Assembly (NCBI GenBank): GCA_009922885.1
Contig: RFUP01000135.1
Location: 1-6,465 of the forward strand
DNA: 6,465 nt
DNA from: Paracoccaceae bacterium
Lineage (GTDB): Bacteria; Pseudomonadota; Alphaproteobacteria; Rhodobacterales; Rhodobacteraceae
Reading direction: 5' to 3'
The position numbers were made by a program, and so were the translations under genes. The notes beneath the pieces are model-generated. The model was not told the DNA's origin and ran no database searches. It saw nothing but the letters and a program-made list of their open reading frames with translations. Below, one piece after another: positions 5,842-6,465 of this stretch. Position 1 is the first letter of the stretch, and every line of letters begins with the position of its first letter.

Positions 5842-6465
5842 TCACACCCCGTGCGAGCGGGAATACCTGCTCGCCATCGCAGGCTCCCAACCACTCAACG
5901 CCCCGTCACGTGGCCGGAATGTCTCGACCAGAAGCGGATAGCATTGCGCCGCGTCGCTCGAATGCTCGCTCGAACAATCCCCACCGGGGCAGGCACTCAA
6001 CGCCCCCACCAGATCGATCTCCGCGAAAAACTCCAGATAATCCCCCGCCCGCACCGGGCTCGCCTTCATGAAATACTGCCCCGTATCCCGCGTGAACCCG
6101 GTGCACATGAACACATTCAACACATCATGCACATGCTGCTCCGCCTCCGCAGGTGGCACGTCCAGATGCGCCGCAACCGCGCGGCTCAGGTTCGAATGGC
6201 AGCAGTGGTGATACTCCCCACCAGAGAGCAGCCGATGCGTATAGGGATCACACCGCGTGCCGATCACATCATGCACCGAGCCCCCGAACGCATCCTTGCC
6301 ATACCAATCGAGCGTATCCTCCACGATCGTCGCCATGGGGCGCAGATAGGGGAAGCTCGACCATAGCCGATGCCCCACCGTCACATGCGTGCCATGCAGC
6401 GCGCGGGTTTTGCCGGAAAAGAACTTCTCGCCCAGATTGCCCGCCGCCCAGAGGTTCAAATCCCC
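5842..6465 (-). CDS. DUF1989 / urea carboxylase-associated family protein (5' end outside window)
   Basis: The frame is open from the window edge (first complete codons encode G-D-L-N-L-W) to a TGA at 5842-5844, giving 207 residues. The TTG at 6457-6459 is in frame but has no SD, and family similarity continues across it, so the true start is probably outside. Counting from that TTG, the hallmarks are L-H-G-T-H at 21-25, L-R-P-M-A-T-I at 39-45, V-H-D-V-I-G-T-R-C-D-P at 62-72, Y-H-H-C-C-H-S-N at 83-90, D-V-L-N-V-F-M at 112-118, G-D-Y-L-E at 139-143, and S-A-C-P-G-G-D at 155-161. The conserved His/Cys positions suggest a metal site. Some DUF1989 pairs are known as CgdA/CgdB, the carboxyguanidine deiminase of guanidine degradation, but many members are uncharacterised and no partner gene is visible. 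The substrate is therefore left open. It converges on deoD with 3 bases between stops. Confidence 0.85.
   Translation of the reverse strand, partial: GDLNLWAAGNLGEKFFSGKTRALHGTHVTVGHRLWSSFPYLRPMATIVEDTLDWYGKDAFGGSVHDVIGTRCDPYTHRLLSGGEYHHCCHSNLSRAVAAHLDVPPAEAEQHVHDVLNVFMCTGFTRDTGQYFMKASPVRAGDYLEFFAEIDLVGALSACPGGDCSSEHSSDAAQCYPLLVETFRPRDGALSGWEPAMASRYSRSHGV
5853..5874 (+). terminator. Possible 3'-end hairpin for the GNAT-deoD transcript
   Basis: Starting 15 bases after the deoD stop, GCGAGCGGG (5853-5861) pairs with CCTGCTCGC (5866-5874) across an AATA tetraloop. In plus-strand RNA this is a continuous 9-bp stem with one G-U pair; in minus-strand RNA the same position is an A-C mismatch, so the structure favours the deoD transcript. 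No U-tract follows, so it is not a canonical intrinsic terminator. It could act as a U-less terminator or a 3'-end stabiliser. It also lies inside the last codons of the convergent DUF1989 gene, which may explain it as coding sequence alone. Confidence 0.35.

Noticed and set aside
6457..6459. TTG as the start of the DUF1989 gene
   Set aside because: The frame continues to the window edge, no SD is visible, and the family usually has more N-terminal sequence. It is treated as 5'-partial.
1..6465. Novel mobile, defence, CRISPR or phage system
   Set aside because: No direct repeat array, transposase, integrase, toxin-antitoxin pair, nuclease or reverse transcriptase motif was seen. All coding space is taken by recognisable housekeeping or metabolic families.

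Overview
The window looks like ordinary chromosomal sequence from a high-GC alphaproteobacterium, most likely in or near the Rhodobacterales. That placement is inferred from base composition, codon use and protein style (a TamB ending in G-I-Y-F-E-K-D-Y, a stand-alone MeaB, a DUF1989 protein). It was not tested by any search. Six protein-coding genes fill almost all of the window, and two of them run off its edges. No tRNA, rRNA, insertion sequence, CRISPR array or phage gene was seen. No stretch over 300 bases lacks a gene; the longest gap is about 115 bases.

Layout. (1) Bases 2-2809, plus strand: the C-terminal 935 residues of a TamB-type outer-membrane biogenesis protein, whose start lies upstream of the window. 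(2) Bases 2803-3555, minus strand: a cysteine-dependent phosphatase of the dual-specificity/tyrosine class, convergent with tamB and overlapping its end by 7 bases. (3) Bases 3608-4582, minus strand: MeaB, the GTPase chaperone of adenosylcobalamin-dependent methylmalonyl-CoA mutase, 52 bases upstream of the phosphatase gene and probably co-transcribed with it. (4) A divergent intergenic region of about 115 bases holding a perfect 7-bp inverted repeat. (5) Bases 4698-5135, plus strand: a GNAT N-acetyltransferase. (6) Bases 5140-5838, plus strand: DeoD, purine nucleoside phosphorylase, 4 bases after the GNAT gene. (7) Bases 5842-6465, minus strand: a DUF1989 (urea carboxylase-associated family) protein, convergent with deoD with 3 bases between the stops and truncated by the window edge.

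The genes do not form one pathway. They touch envelope assembly (TamB), cobalamin-enzyme maintenance (MeaB), purine salvage (DeoD) and perhaps nitrogen or one-carbon metabolism (DUF1989). The likely transcription units are meaB-phosphatase (minus) and GNAT-deoD (plus), diverging from the region at about 4583-4697.

The most distinctive signal is compositional. Plus-strand genes end their codons mainly in C, and minus-strand genes mainly in G, so the plus strand is C-rich whichever strand is coding. This looks like replication-strand skew and would make the minus strand the leading strand. I found no convincing evidence of a novel biological system.
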